64,000 bases of DNA from Alphaproteobacteria bacterium (GCA_030425145.1 JAUHVK010000002.1:174591-238590); one strand, 5' to 3'. Counted from the stretch's first letter, positions 12,338 through 21,366 are shown. A program made the numbers and translations. The notes: generated by a model from the letters alone, not told the origin.

Positions 12338-12523
12338 ATGTTTCTCGCCGCATCCGCCATCGTGTTTGTCGCCTTCTTCGCCAATGTCGCGATGGGCGCA
12401 TTTGCGGGTGCCGCGTTCCTTTCGGATGTCGGTGAAATGTTGGTTCTGTTTGCGGCGTCAATCCTGTTCGTCGTGGCAATTCTGAAAAAAGAGGCTGACC
12501 GAAGGAACAAGAACGGCAGCTGA
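12338..12523 (+). CDS. Small membrane protein ahead of TRAP genes
   Basis: A 61-residue protein with two hydrophobic segments (near residues 5-27 and 32-48) ending in a charged tail (KKEADRRNKNGS). A GGAG ribosome site lies six bases before the ATG. It starts about 36 bases after the operator pair and ends 21 bases before the binding-protein gene, so it is in the operon leader. I do not recognise a named family. Small hydrophobic proteins often precede TRAP operons in this group. It could instead be a leader open frame. Confidence 0.6.
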   Translation: MFLAASAIVFVAFFANVAMGAFAGAAFLSDVGEMLVLFAASILFVVAILKKEADRRNKNGS

Positions 12524-12544
12524 GGTCAATTGGGAGGAGACCAG

Positions 12545-13693
12545 ATGACTGACGAACGTAAGGAGCTCGCATCCGCCGAGCGTCGTAATTTCCTGAAACT
12601 TGTAGGCACCGGTAGCTTTACCGCCGCAATGGTGGCTGGCGCGGCTGGCACATTGTGGTCCTCGGAAGCGGCGGCACAGACCGCTAACGAAGAGCGCGAA
12701 CGCGAGAACGCTGCCGAGCACACGATGGTGATCGCCACCGCCTATGTTCTTGGCGCGTCGCGCAGCTATCCGATCATGCAGCTCGACCTGAAAGAAAACA
12801 TCCAGAACGCAACCAACGGCAAGGTCTATGTCAAACTGGCCCCCGGTGGTCAGCTCGGCGCAGGTGGCGCACTTGTGCAGGCGGTTCAGGGCGGGACCAT
12901 TCAGGCCGCGCAGCACTCCCTGTCCAACTTCGCGCCTTTCGCGTCGACGGTCGACCTTATCAACATGCCGTATCTCTGCGGCTCGAACCAGCGCTTCACC
13001 AACCTCGTGAATTCGGATTTCTGGAACGCAGAAGTGCATCCGAAGGTCGAGGCCAACGGCTTCAAAGCCTTGTTCTATGTCAACATTGACCCGCGCGTCG
13101 TCGCGGTGCGCAAAGGCGGTGCCGGAGCCGTTCTCAGCCCAAGCGACCTGAGCGGCGTCAAATTCCGCGTGCCGGGGTCCAAGATGCTTCAGCAGTACTA
13201 CCGCATGGTTGGCGCAAACCCGACGCCGGTGGCCTGGGGCGAAACCCCGTCCGCGATCAAGCAAGGCGTCGCAGATGCACTCGACCCGTCCGTGGGCGCG
13301 CTCTACGTGTTCGGCTTCAAGGACATCCTGAGCCACGTGACCTTCACCCAGGCCGTGCCGGACAGTCAGGTCTATTCCTGTAACCTCGAATGGTTCAACT
13401 CGATGCCGGCCGACGTTCAGGACGGCATCATGTGGGGATCTGAAATGACCGCGCACCAGAACCTCGCAAAGGTTCCGTCGGCCCGCGCCTATGCAATGGC
13501 CGAGCTGGCAAAAGCCGGTGTCGAATTCCATTCGCTGAGCGACGATCAACTGGCCGAATGGCAAGAGGCTGGTGGTTACCAGCGTTCGGAATGGGACGAG
13601 TTCAAGACCGAGCTTGCCGGCTCCATGGACGCCTTCGCCAAGCTGGAAGAAGCCGCTGGGACCCAGGGCAAATACTACGTCCACGACGCGTAA
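12545..13693 (+). CDS. hpsK: TRAP transporter substrate-binding protein for DHPS (DctP type, Tat-exported)
   Basis: A 382-residue DctP-family binding protein. I chose ATG 12545 over the in-frame TTG 15 bases earlier because GGGAGGAG lies just before it. The N-terminus carries a twin-arginine signal, ERRNFLKLV (R13-R14), then a hydrophobic stretch and the AAAQ cleavage region, so export of the folded protein is predicted. It precedes small and large TRAP membrane genes and hpsNOP, the arrangement known as hpsKLMNOP in roseobacters. Substrate assignment rests on that context. Confidence 0.87.
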   Translation: MTDERKELASAERRNFLKLVGTGSFTAAMVAGAAGTLWSSEAAAQTANEERERENAAEHTMVIATAYVLGASRSYPIMQLDLKENIQNATNGKVYVKLAPGGQLGAGGALVQAVQGGTIQAAQHSLSNFAPFASTVDLINMPYLCGSNQRFTNLVNSDFWNAEVHPKVEANGFKALFYVNIDPRVVAVRKGGAGAVLSPSDLSGVKFRVPGSKMLQQYYRMVGANPTPVAWGETPSAIKQGVADALDPSVGALYVFGFKDILSHVTFTQAVPDSQVYSCNLEWFNSMPADVQDGIMWGSEMTAHQNLAKVPSARAYAMAELAKAGVEFHSLSDDQLAEWQEAGGYQRSEWDEFKTELAGSMDAFAKLEEAAGTQGKYYVHDA

Positions 13694-13700
13694 GGTCGTC

Positions 13701-13726
13701 GGCGGGCGCCAAACAAGGCGCCCGCC
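13701..13726 (+). promoter_or_regulatory. Stem-loop after the binding-protein gene
   Basis: A perfect 10-bp inverted repeat GGCGGGCGCC / GGCGCCCGCC has a 6-base AAACAA loop and begins eight bases after the hpsK stop. No T-run follows, so it is more likely an mRNA-stabilising or partial termination element that gives more binding protein than membrane subunits. Confidence 0.7.
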
Positions 13727-13810
13727 CCCATTCTGCTTTCAAGGCACACTGCCAGACGATCCGCCCTTGTCGTGCGAACTGTCTGTCTGTGCCCATCGAA
13801 AGGCCACCAC

Positions 13811-14323
13811 ATGTCCGTCTGGCGACAAATAGATCGTGATGCCGAACGCTGGTTGCTTCTGGTCTTCTACGTGATGCTGGTCATCACCATGGCCATCGAG
13901 GTGCTGCGGCGTGAAATCTTCTCGTTCTCCTCGATCTGGGGCGAAGAGATCGTACGATATTCCTTCATCTACCTTGCCTGGATCGGTGCCGCTGCGGCCG
14001 TCAAGGAACGCGCGCATATCCGTATCGACGTGATCATGCATTACCTCGGGCCACGCCCCAAGGCGCTGCTCTACATCCTCGGTGATCTGGTGATGTTCGG
14101 CGTGGCCATCATTGCACTCTACTGGTCGCTGGAAACGGTCCACATCTCGGCCAAGTTCGGATCGGTCACTGACGGCCTCCGCGTGTCGAAGGTGTGGTTC
14201 CTCATGGCTGTGCCTGTCGGCTTTGCGCTGATGATCTGGCGTCTTCTGCAATCCCTGCTGCGCGACCTTCGCTCACTTCGGGACGGTTCCCCCGTCTACG
14301 AAGGCGACAAGCTGTTTGATTGA
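13811..14323 (+). CDS. hpsL: TRAP transporter small membrane subunit (DctQ type)
   Basis: A 170-residue DctQ-family protein with four membrane segments (near residues 15-35, 50-68, 88-108 and 130-150). I chose ATG 13811 (MSVWRQIDRD) because the amphipathic start and first helix then match the family, while longer frames add non-family residues across the stem-loop. The stop overlaps the ribosome site of the next gene (TTGAGGAGCC). It partners the large DctM subunit for sodium-driven uptake. Confidence 0.88.
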   Translation: MSVWRQIDRDAERWLLLVFYVMLVITMAIEVLRREIFSFSSIWGEEIVRYSFIYLAWIGAAAAVKERAHIRIDVIMHYLGPRPKALLYILGDLVMFGVAIIALYWSLETVHISAKFGSVTDGLRVSKVWFLMAVPVGFALMIWRLLQSLLRDLRSLRDGSPVYEGDKLFD

Positions 14324-14335
14324 GGAGCCTGACAC

Positions 14336-15664
14336 ATGCTTTGGCAAACCATGAATCAAACGGTGGAACTGGGTTGGGATTTCTACCTGCCAGTTATCAT
14401 CTTCATCGGTCTCATCGCGTTGGCTGTGCCCGTCTGGGCCGCAATCGGCACTGCTGCCATTGCCATGCTGGTGATGTCGGGCGACCTGCCGCTCAGCCTC
14501 GTGGGCGAAAAGCTGTTCACCGGGATCGACGCCTTCGCACTGACCGCTGTGCCGCTCTTTATCCTGACGGGTGACGTACTGGTCCGCACCGGGCTAAGTC
14601 GCAAGTTCCTCGACGTGGCCGAGGCGTTGACGCAATTCGCCAAAGGCGGGTTCGGGTCAGCCACGGTACTGGTCTGCGGCATGTTCGCAGCGATCTCGGG
14701 CTCTGACGCAGCGGGCGCTGCGGCGGTGGGTCGGATGACAATCGCGCGGCTGGTGGAGTCGGGATACCCGCGCCCCTATGCCTGTGCGCTGGTGGCCGCA
14801 GGGGCCTGTACCGGCATCCTGATCCCGCCTTCCATCGCCTATATCATCATCGGTCTTGTGCTGGGCATATCCGCCTCCACGCTGTTTCTGGCGGCACTGA
14901 TCCCCGGCCTTGCGATCCTTGTGTCGATCTTGATCACCAACGTGATCGTCAACCGCATCCACGGCTACGAAGGTGGCGGCAATATCTCGATGGGCGAGTA
15001 TTTCTCGCGGTTGGGCACGTCTCTCAAATCCGGCTGGTACGCGTTCATCGTGCCCGGCATCATCTTCTACGGCATCTTCTCGGGTCGCCTGACACCGACC
15101 GAGGCCGGGGCGACCGCCGTGGTCGTGACGATCATCATGGGCTTCATCCTGCGCACCCTCAGCTTTGCCGATTTTCCGGCAATGCTGGTCAGTTCGGCCA
15201 AGGTCAACGGGGTGATCCTGCCGATCATCGCCTTCTCGGCACCACTGGCCGAAGCGCTGGCAATCATGGGTGTGCCGCAGGGCTTTGTCACCGCAGTGAC
15301 CGGCCTCACAAACGAACCCTGGCTGCTTATCCTGCTGATGATCGGCATCCTGATCGCCGCTGGTTGCGTCATGGAAACCACGCCCAACATCGTGATCCTC
15401 GCGCCCATTCTCAAGCCGTTGGCGGACAATATCGGCATGAACGAGATCCAGTTCTGCATCATGATGATCACCGCGCTAGGAGTAGGTTTCATCACACCGC
15501 CGCTTGGGCTTAACCTGTTCGTGGTCTCCGGTATCACCGGAGAGTCGATCCTCAAGATCGCCGCCCGCGCCATTCCCTTCGTCTTGGGCATGTTCGTGGT
15601 GGTACTGCTGATTGCTTATATTCCAGCGGTCTCCACAACGCTTCTGCCAGACATCTACAAGTAG
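14336..15664 (+). CDS. hpsM: TRAP transporter large permease (DctM type)
   Basis: A 442-residue DctM-family secondary transporter with about 12 hydrophobic segments. Family stretches include GDLPLSLVGEKLFTGIDAF, FAAISGSDAAGAAAVG and LIPPSIAYIIIG. It uses the sodium gradient to import substrate handed over by the binding protein, here most likely 2,3-dihydroxypropane-1-sulfonate. It is preceded by TGAGGAG and followed after 12 bases by hpsN. Confidence 0.9.
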   Translation: MLWQTMNQTVELGWDFYLPVIIFIGLIALAVPVWAAIGTAAIAMLVMSGDLPLSLVGEKLFTGIDAFALTAVPLFILTGDVLVRTGLSRKFLDVAEALTQFAKGGFGSATVLVCGMFAAISGSDAAGAAAVGRMTIARLVESGYPRPYACALVAAGACTGILIPPSIAYIIIGLVLGISASTLFLAALIPGLAILVSILITNVIVNRIHGYEGGGNISMGEYFSRLGTSLKSGWYAFIVPGIIFYGIFSGRLTPTEAGATAVVVTIIMGFILRTLSFADFPAMLVSSAKVNGVILPIIAFSAPLAEALAIMGVPQGFVTAVTGLTNEPWLLILLMIGILIAAGCVMETTPNIVILAPILKPLADNIGMNEIQFCIMMITALGVGFITPPLGLNLFVVSGITGESILKIAARAIPFVLGMFVVVLLIAYIPAVSTTLLPDIYK

Positions 15665-15676
15665 GACATCCTTAAG

Positions 15677-16984
15677 ATGACACGAGAATACCTGAAGAAA
15701 GCGACCCTGACGGCGAAATCGGATGCCACCGAAGTACACGAAACCGTCAAGAACATCCTCGCTGACATCGAAGCCGGCGGCGACGCGAAAGCAATGGAAT
15801 ACGCCAAGAAATTCGACCAGTACGAAGGCAACGTTCTGTTGACGCCCGAGGATATCGAGGCAGCCTGCGCATTGGTCCCCGAAAAGCTCAAGCGCGACAT
15901 CGAGTTTTCACATGACAACGTCAAACGGTTTGCGCAGGCACAAAAGGCCACCGTTTCTGATGTCGAGGTGGAAATCGTGCCAGGCATGATCGCCGGACAA
16001 AAAGCGATCCCGGTGGATGCGGCTGGCTGCTATGTCCCCGGCGGCCGTTACAGCCACATCGCGTCAGCCATCATGACCGTGACTACGGCCAAGGTTGCAG
16101 GGTGCCGTCACATCACGGCCTGCTCCCCACCCCGCCCCGGCGTCGGCATCGCCCCCGCCATCGTCTACGCTGCGCATATCTGCGGCGCCGACAAGATCAT
16201 GGCGATGGGCGGCGTGCAGGGCGTGGCCGCAATGACCTTTGGCCTCTTTGGTCTGCCCAAGGCCAACATCCTCGTCGGCCCGGGCAATCAGTTCGTCGCC
16301 GAGGCCAAGCGCATCCTTTTTGGTCGCGTTGGTATCGACATGATTGCGGGCCCGACCGACAGCTTGATCCTCGCCGATAAGACCGCCGACGCGCATATCG
16401 TGGCGACCGACCTCGTGAGTCAGGCCGAACATGGCTACAACTCGCCCGTCTGGTTGGTAACCGATAACCGCGCACTGGCGGAAAAGGTGATGGAGCTCGT
16501 CCCAGGCATGATCGCTGATCTCCCGGATGTGAACAGCCAGAACGCCGCCGCCGCATGGCGCGATTATGCCGAGGTGATCCTCTGTTCCGACCGCGAGGAA
16601 ATGGCGGCCTGCTCTGACGACTACGCGCCCGAACACCTCACCGTGCAGGCCGAGGATCTGGATTGGTGGCTGAACCGCTTGACCTGCTATGGCTCGCTGT
16701 TCCTTGGCGAAGAAACCACCGTGTCTTATGGCGACAAGGCGACCGGCACCAACCACGTGCTGCCGACCTCTGGGGCCGCCAGCTACACAGGTGGTCTGTC
16801 GGTGCACAAGTACATGAAGATCGTCACATGGCAGCGCGCCACTCGCGAAGGCTCCAGGGCGATTGCCGAAGCCACCGCACGCATCTCGCGTCTTGAAGGC
16901 ATGGAAGGCCACGCCCGCGCGGCCGATGTGCGTCTGGCCAAGTACTTCCCCGGCGTGAATTTCGACCTGACCGCAGATGGTTGA
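15677..16984 (+). CDS. hpsN: Sulfopropanediol 3-dehydrogenase
   Basis: A zinc- and NAD-dependent enzyme of the histidinol-dehydrogenase superfamily that oxidises (R)-DHPS in two steps to (R)-sulfolactate. It is 435 residues, matching HpsN. The likely zinc ligands of the superfamily are visible: Q and H in VSQAEHGYNS, D in SDDYAPEHL, and H in MEGHARAAD. The GGLSVHKYMK segment corresponds to the histidinol-dehydrogenase GLSVxDFxK region. There is no his operon here, and the neighbours are TRAP genes and hpsO/hpsP, supporting HpsN over HisD. It overlaps hpsO by eight bases. Confidence 0.92.
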   Translation: MTREYLKKATLTAKSDATEVHETVKNILADIEAGGDAKAMEYAKKFDQYEGNVLLTPEDIEAACALVPEKLKRDIEFSHDNVKRFAQAQKATVSDVEVEIVPGMIAGQKAIPVDAAGCYVPGGRYSHIASAIMTVTTAKVAGCRHITACSPPRPGVGIAPAIVYAAHICGADKIMAMGGVQGVAAMTFGLFGLPKANILVGPGNQFVAEAKRILFGRVGIDMIAGPTDSLILADKTADAHIVATDLVSQAEHGYNSPVWLVTDNRALAEKVMELVPGMIADLPDVNSQNAAAAWRDYAEVILCSDREEMAACSDDYAPEHLTVQAEDLDWWLNRLTCYGSLFLGEETTVSYGDKATGTNHVLPTSGAASYTGGLSVHKYMKIVTWQRATREGSRAIAEATARISRLEGMEGHARAADVRLAKYFPGVNFDLTADG

Positions 16985-17738
16985 CGTCGAAGACCTGTTC
17001 CACCTCGGCGGCAAGGTGGCCGTCGTCACCGGGGCCAGTTCCGGCCTCGGGCGGCGGGCTGCAATCGCATTGGCCGCGGCTGGTGCGATGGTCGTAGGTG
17101 TCGCGCGGCGGCAGGAAGAGCTGCAAAGCGTCTGCAACGAGATCGGCTTTTCGGCCGCTTATGTCGTCGGCGATGTGACCGACCGCGATCGCCTGCCCGC
17201 GCTGGTCGAGGCGATCTCGGCCCCTTTCGGCGCACCCGACATCGTGGTCCACGCTGCAGGCATCAATACACGGCAGGCGGCGGATGACGTCACCCCCGAA
17301 GGTTGGGACGTGACGCTGTCGCTGAACCTCTCGGCACCGTTCTTTCTGTCTCAGGCCTTGGTGCCCGCGATGAAGGCGAAAGGTTGGGGCCGGATCGTCA
17401 ATTTCGCCTCGCTCCAGACCACCCGCGCCTTTCCGGGCGGCATCGCCTATGGCGCGACCAAGGGCGCAATCGGCCAGCTGACCCGCGCCATGGCCGAGGC
17501 ATGGTCACCACACGGCATCACCGCCAACGCCATCGGACCGGGCTTTTTCCCGACCGAACTCACGCAGGCGGTGTTCTCGGACCCTGACCGCGCGGCCCGC
17601 AATGCGGCGCAGACCTGCATCGGGCGCAATGGCACGATGGAGGATATCGACGGGCCGATCCTGTTCCTCTGCTCGAACGCATCGGCCTATGTCACTGGTC
17701 AGGTTCTCATGGTGGACGGAGGGTTTACCGCGAAATGA
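16977..17738 (+). CDS. hpsO: DHPS epimerising short-chain dehydrogenase
   Basis: A 253-residue classical SDR. It has the N-terminal TGASSGLGRR cofactor motif, HAAGIN, and the catalytic Ser/Tyr/Lys region NFASLQ...AYGATKGAIG. In characterised clusters HpsO oxidises one DHPS enantiomer to the 2-keto form, and HpsP reduces it to the other, so that both enantiomers feed HpsN. Here it overlaps hpsN and also hpsP (ATGA), indicating tight translational coupling. Enantiomer preference cannot be read from the sequence. Confidence 0.88.
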   Translation: MVDVEDLFHLGGKVAVVTGASSGLGRRAAIALAAAGAMVVGVARRQEELQSVCNEIGFSAAYVVGDVTDRDRLPALVEAISAPFGAPDIVVHAAGINTRQAADDVTPEGWDVTLSLNLSAPFFLSQALVPAMKAKGWGRIVNFASLQTTRAFPGGIAYGATKGAIGQLTRAMAEAWSPHGITANAIGPGFFPTELTQAVFSDPDRAARNAAQTCIGRNGTMEDIDGPILFLCSNASAYVTGQVLMVDGGFTAK

Positions 17739-18715
17739 AGGCGCTCATTTACGAAGGTGTCGAAACGCTGGCCTATCGGGACGTGCCCGATATCACCGCG
17801 CGCGAGGGCGAGCACCTGATCCGCATTGCAGCGGTGGGTATCTGCGGCTCGGACATGCACGCCTATCTGGGCCATGACGCTCGCCGCCCTGCTCCGTTGA
17901 TCCTCGGGCACGAGGCGGCAGGAGTGGTTCAGGGCGGGCCGATGGACGGCACCCGCGTGACGATCAACCCGCTGGTCACATGCGGCACCTGCCCCGCCTG
18001 CACAAGCGCGCGGGAAAACCTCTGCCCCACGCGCCAGATCATTTCGATGGAGCCGCGACCGGGTGCGTTTGCCCAATACGTGTCGATGCCCGCATCGAAC
18101 CTCGTCACAGTGCCGGACGCTGTTCCTTTGGACAAAGCCTCAATGGCCGAACCCTTGGCCGTCAGTTGGCACGCCGCGCGGCTGGCTATGGCGGCGCTGC
18201 ACCCGTCGATGGAGCGCAAAGCCCTCGTTCTGGGGGGCGGTGCCATCGGGCTGGCGGCATCGCTTGCGCTCAAGGCGATGGGGATCGAGACCGTCACGGT
18301 GGTTGAGCCCAACCCGACGCGCCGCGCGTTCCTGACTGATACATGCGGCGAAACCGCATTGGCCGAAGCGTATGGCATGTACCCCCTCATCATCGACGCG
18401 GTGGGCTATGCCTCCACCCGCGCTGCGGCCTCGGCCCATGCACAGCCCGGCGGCGTGATTGCGCATGTGGGATTAGGCGAAGACGCAGGTGGTCTGGATG
18501 TGCGCCGCATGACGCTGCAAGAAATCACGTTCATCGGCACCTACACCTATACCGCACAGGATTTCCGCGACACCGCTCAGGCGATCTTTGACGGACGGCT
18601 TGGCCCGCTCGACTGGTTCCAGACCCGTCCGCTTGCCGAAGGCACGGCTGCCTTCCAAGATCTGCGCAATGGCGCTGTCGCCACACCGAAAATCGTTCTC
18701 GACCCCTGGGCCTGA
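17735..18715 (+). CDS. hpsP: Zinc alcohol dehydrogenase of DHPS epimerisation
   Basis: A 326-residue medium-chain dehydrogenase. Catalytic zinc residues are visible in ICGSDMHAYLGHD and LGHEAAG. The structural zinc cysteines are in CGTCPACTSARENLC. The Rossmann motif is LGGGAIGLAASLALK. It is in the position of HpsP, coupled to hpsO by a four-base ATGA overlap. The predicted role is to interconvert DHPS enantiomers with HpsO. It could act on other polyols, but the operon makes that less likely. Confidence 0.87.
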   Translation: MKALIYEGVETLAYRDVPDITAREGEHLIRIAAVGICGSDMHAYLGHDARRPAPLILGHEAAGVVQGGPMDGTRVTINPLVTCGTCPACTSARENLCPTRQIISMEPRPGAFAQYVSMPASNLVTVPDAVPLDKASMAEPLAVSWHAARLAMAALHPSMERKALVLGGGAIGLAASLALKAMGIETVTVVEPNPTRRAFLTDTCGETALAEAYGMYPLIIDAVGYASTRAAASAHAQPGGVIAHVGLGEDAGGLDVRRMTLQEITFIGTYTYTAQDFRDTAQAIFDGRLGPLDWFQTRPLAEGTAAFQDLRNGAVATPKIVLDPWA

Positions 18716-18739
18716 CCCATTCCCGACAGGAGACCCGAC

Positions 18740-19153
18740 ATGTACAAGAAGATCCTCGTTCCCATGGCTCTGGATCACGACATTTCGCCCCAGACGCTCG
18801 AAGTGGCGCGCGTGCTGGCCTCCGAAGGGGCCGAGATCATCGCACTGCACGTCTATGAAGCCCCGCAAGGCACGGTCAGCGCCTATCTCGACGACGAGGT
18901 GGTCAAAGCCGGGTTCGAACGGGCACGCGAACGGTTGAATGAAAAGCTGAAAGGTCTGGACGGCATCACCCCGGCCCTTGTCAAAGGCCATTCCGCCCGC
19001 ACGATCATCGACTATGCAACCCAGCATGGCACCGACTGCATCGTGATCGGCTCGCACAAACCGGGGCTGAGCGACTTCTTCCTCGGCTCAACTGCCGCGC
19101 GCGTCGTGCGCCACGCGCCTTGCGCCGTGCATGTCCACCGCAACGGCGATTGA
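18740..19153 (+). CDS. Universal stress protein, UspA family
   Basis: A 137-residue single-domain UspA protein that starts MYKKILVPMALD and ends with the ATP-binding consensus GSHKPGLSDFFLGSTAARVVRHAPC, split over the nucleotide loop. It has a good GGAGA ribosome site and sits within the hps operon, as in other roseobacter DHPS clusters. Its role there is unknown. UspA proteins often accompany TRAP transporters and may bind ATP to signal energy state. Confidence 0.85.
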   Translation: MYKKILVPMALDHDISPQTLEVARVLASEGAEIIALHVYEAPQGTVSAYLDDEVVKAGFERARERLNEKLKGLDGITPALVKGHSARTIIDYATQHGTDCIVIGSHKPGLSDFFLGSTAARVVRHAPCAVHVHRNGD

Positions 19154-19165
19154 TCCCAAACAACC

Positions 19166-20263
19166 ATGCCCGCGTCTGACCACATTCATTCCGCCGAGGA
19201 TGCCCGTCGGCTGGCCAAACGGCGTCTCCCGTGGATGGTGTTCGATTATATCGACGGGGCAGCCGGCCGCGAGACCGGGATCACCCGCAACCGCGCGGCA
19301 CTGGATGCGCTGACCCTGCGTCCCCGCATCCTGCGGGATGTGAGCCAGCGGTCACTTTCGACCACTCTATTCGGCAGGACCACAGAGCGCCCCTTTGGCA
19401 TTGCGCCGATGGGAATGTGCAACCTCTCCTGCCCCGGCGCGGACCTGATGCTGGCGCGGCTGGCCCGGGATTTCAAAGTGCCGCATGGTGTGTCCACAGT
19501 GGCCTCCACCCCACTTGAGAAGATCATCGAGGTGGCCGAAGGGCACGCCTGGTTCCAGATCTATTTCAGCGGCGATGGCAGCGGCACGTTCAAACTGGTC
19601 GAACGTGCCCGCGATGTCGGGTACGACACGCTGGTTGTGACGGTAGACGTGCCCGAGGTGGGCCGCCGCCCACGCGAGCTGCGGCGCGGGTTCAAGATGC
19701 CCTTCCGCATTGGCCCCAGCCAGTTCGTCGATTTTGCCCTGCACCCGCGCTGGTCGATCTCTACCCTGCTGCATGGCCGACCCGAAATGGCGAATTTCCA
19801 GATGCCCGGCTACAGCTTTGACCGCACCGAAAGCCGCGCCAAGGCGGATTGGGATACGCTGGCCCGGATGCGGGACATGTGGCCCGGCAAGCTGGTGGTC
19901 AAAGGCGTGCTGGATGTCGAAGACGCGGTAAATCTCAAGGACAGCGGCGCGGATGCCATTCAGGTCTCAAGCCACGGTGCAAGGCAATTGGAAAGCGCCC
20001 CGACACCGGTCGAGGCGCTTTTGGCGATCCGCGAGGCGGTTGGCCCAGACTATCCGCTTTTCTTCGACAGCGGGCTGCGGTCCGGTGAGGATGCGCTCAA
20101 ACTGCTCGTCCACGGTGCGGATTTCTGTTTCTTCGGACGCATCCTGCAATTCGCCATGGCAGCAGGCGGCGAAGCGGGCCTGCGCCAGATGTGGTCCGTC
20201 CTCAGCGACGAGATGAGCATCGCCATGGCGCAAACCGGAATGACCGGACTGCGCGCTGCCTGA
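19166..20263 (+). CDS. slcD: FMN-dependent 2-hydroxyacid dehydrogenase, candidate sulfolactate dehydrogenase
   Basis: A 365-residue member of the lactate dehydrogenase/glycolate oxidase family. The FMN barrel motifs are MVFDYIDGAAGRE, APMGMCNL and VKGVLDVEDA. The catalytic histidine and substrate-binding arginine are in VSSHGARQLE (usual form SNHGGRQLD, so Asn is Ser here). Placed last in the hps operon, it fits a sulfolactate-to-sulfopyruvate step like SlcD of Roseovarius, but a general L-lactate or hydroxyacid dehydrogenase is possible. No sulfolyase (suyAB) is in the window. Confidence 0.72.
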   Translation: MPASDHIHSAEDARRLAKRRLPWMVFDYIDGAAGRETGITRNRAALDALTLRPRILRDVSQRSLSTTLFGRTTERPFGIAPMGMCNLSCPGADLMLARLARDFKVPHGVSTVASTPLEKIIEVAEGHAWFQIYFSGDGSGTFKLVERARDVGYDTLVVTVDVPEVGRRPRELRRGFKMPFRIGPSQFVDFALHPRWSISTLLHGRPEMANFQMPGYSFDRTESRAKADWDTLARMRDMWPGKLVVKGVLDVEDAVNLKDSGADAIQVSSHGARQLESAPTPVEALLAIREAVGPDYPLFFDSGLRSGEDALKLLVHGADFCFFGRILQFAMAAGGEAGLRQMWSVLSDEMSIAMAQTGMTGLRAA

Positions 20264-20266
20264 CGG

Positions 20267-21196
20267 TCACTGCACCGCGATCGGCTTGGCCTCGCTCTCT
20301 TGTTCAACTTCGTCACGCTGGATGACAAGTGTCCGCGTCGGGAACGGAATATCGACACCCGCCTTGTCCAGCGCCTCTTTCACCTTGCGTTTCATATCGG
20401 CCTGATACTGGAAATAGACCGACGCATCGCACCAGACGCGCACAAGGAAATCCACGCTGCTGCTGTTGAGGTTGTTGACCTGAATGAACGGCTCCGGGTC
20501 CGTGTGCGACCGGGGATCGGACATGATCGTGTCCCGGATCACCCGCTCCGCATCTGCCAGATTGGCACCATAGCCGACGCCGAATTCCCATTCCGCACGG
20601 CGGGTTTTGTAGCCGGAATAATTCTTGATCGTGTTGCCCCACACCTCGGAATTCGGAACCACCACCTTCACATTCCCGATGTCCGCGATTTCGGTATAGT
20701 TCAGCGTGATCTCCTTGACGGTGCCGACCACGTCGTTGACCTGAACAAAATCGCCGTTCTTCAAAGGCCGGAACAGGATCAGCATCACCCCTGCCGCAAC
20801 GTTGGACAGCGTCCCCTGCAACGCCAGACCAATCGCCAGACCGGCGGCACCGATGACGGCAACGATGGAGGTCGTGCGCACTCCAAAGGTATTGAGGACG
20901 AATAGCGCGGTGAAGGCCAGAACCGTATACCGTGCAATATTGCCGAAGAAGACGAACAGCGTATCGTCAAGGCTGGCATGCATCTGCCCCAAGCGGGTAA
21001 TCCGGCGGCTCAAAACACCGGAAATGATGAAGCCCGCACAAAGGATCAAAACGGCTGCGATCGTATTGCCCAGCAGCGATATCATGACCTCGAGCGTCAA
21101 CAGGTCGGCAAAGGATTTGCCGTTATAGATCTCCATCGTGAACATCGACCCGATCTGATCCCAGACACTTGTTGCTACAGCTTCGACTTCTTCCAT
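20267..21196 (-). CDS. Small-conductance mechanosensitive channel, MscS family
   Basis: A 309-residue channel that opens on osmotic downshift. Three membrane segments lie near residues 35-60, 85-108 and 112-150. The pore helix is rich in Gly/Ala (VIGAAGLAIGLALQGTLS), followed by NVAAGVMLILFRPLKNGDFV and the beta domain. It is convergent with the hps operon with only three bases between the stops, and it is followed upstream by the frc terminator. It is probably an independent housekeeping gene. Confidence 0.92.
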   Translation of the reverse strand: MEEVEAVATSVWDQIGSMFTMEIYNGKSFADLLTLEVMISLLGNTIAAVLILCAGFIISGVLSRRITRLGQMHASLDDTLFVFFGNIARYTVLAFTALFVLNTFGVRTTSIVAVIGAAGLAIGLALQGTLSNVAAGVMLILFRPLKNGDFVQVNDVVGTVKEITLNYTEIADIGNVKVVVPNSEVWGNTIKNYSGYKTRRAEWEFGVGYGANLADAERVIRDTIMSDPRSHTDPEPFIQVNNLNSSSVDFLVRVWCDASVYFQYQADMKRKVKEALDKAGVDIPFPTRTLVIQRDEVEQESEAKPIAVQ

Positions 21197-21298
21197 GCGG
21201 GCTTGTCCTATTCTTCCATGACGTCTTGCGCGGCCTCAGGCCACGCAGCAGTGGTGTCAACGCAAAGCGCGCGCTTCAGTTCCCAATTTCTTGAATGG

Positions 21299-21321
21299 TT
21301 TTTTGACCATCTGGTAAAAAA
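21299..21321. promoter_or_regulatory. A/T-flanked palindrome, TTTTGACCA...TGGTAAAA type
   Basis: A near-palindrome, core GACCATCTGGT flanked by T and A runs, overlaps the frc terminator's 3' side. A very similar palindrome ends the ROK gene at 25700-25718, so the pair brackets the frc module. It could be a regulator-binding site for mscS or part of a termination structure. The gene 20267-21196 starts about 100 bases away. Confidence 0.4.
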
Positions 21322-21349
21322 CGGCCCGGAGCGTAGTCCGGGCCGTTTT
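21318..21349 (-). terminator. Intrinsic terminator of the frc operon
   Basis: A 13-bp perfect inverted repeat (AAAACGGCCCGGA at 21318-21330 and its complement at 21337-21349) has a six-base loop. Read on the minus strand it lies 17 bases after the frcA stop and ends in a T-run, the layout of a rho-independent terminator. Confidence 0.92.
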
Positions 21350-21366
21350 CACAGTCTATTAGCAGG

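Noticed and set aside
12458..13684. A 408-codon minus-strand frame over the hpsK gene
   Set aside because: Shadow of the DctP-type gene, which has a Tat signal, ribosome site and operon context; the antisense product matches no family.
15677..16984. Annotation of this gene as histidinol dehydrogenase (hisD)
   Set aside because: There are no histidine genes nearby, and position between a TRAP importer and hpsO/hpsP fits sulfopropanediol 3-dehydrogenase.
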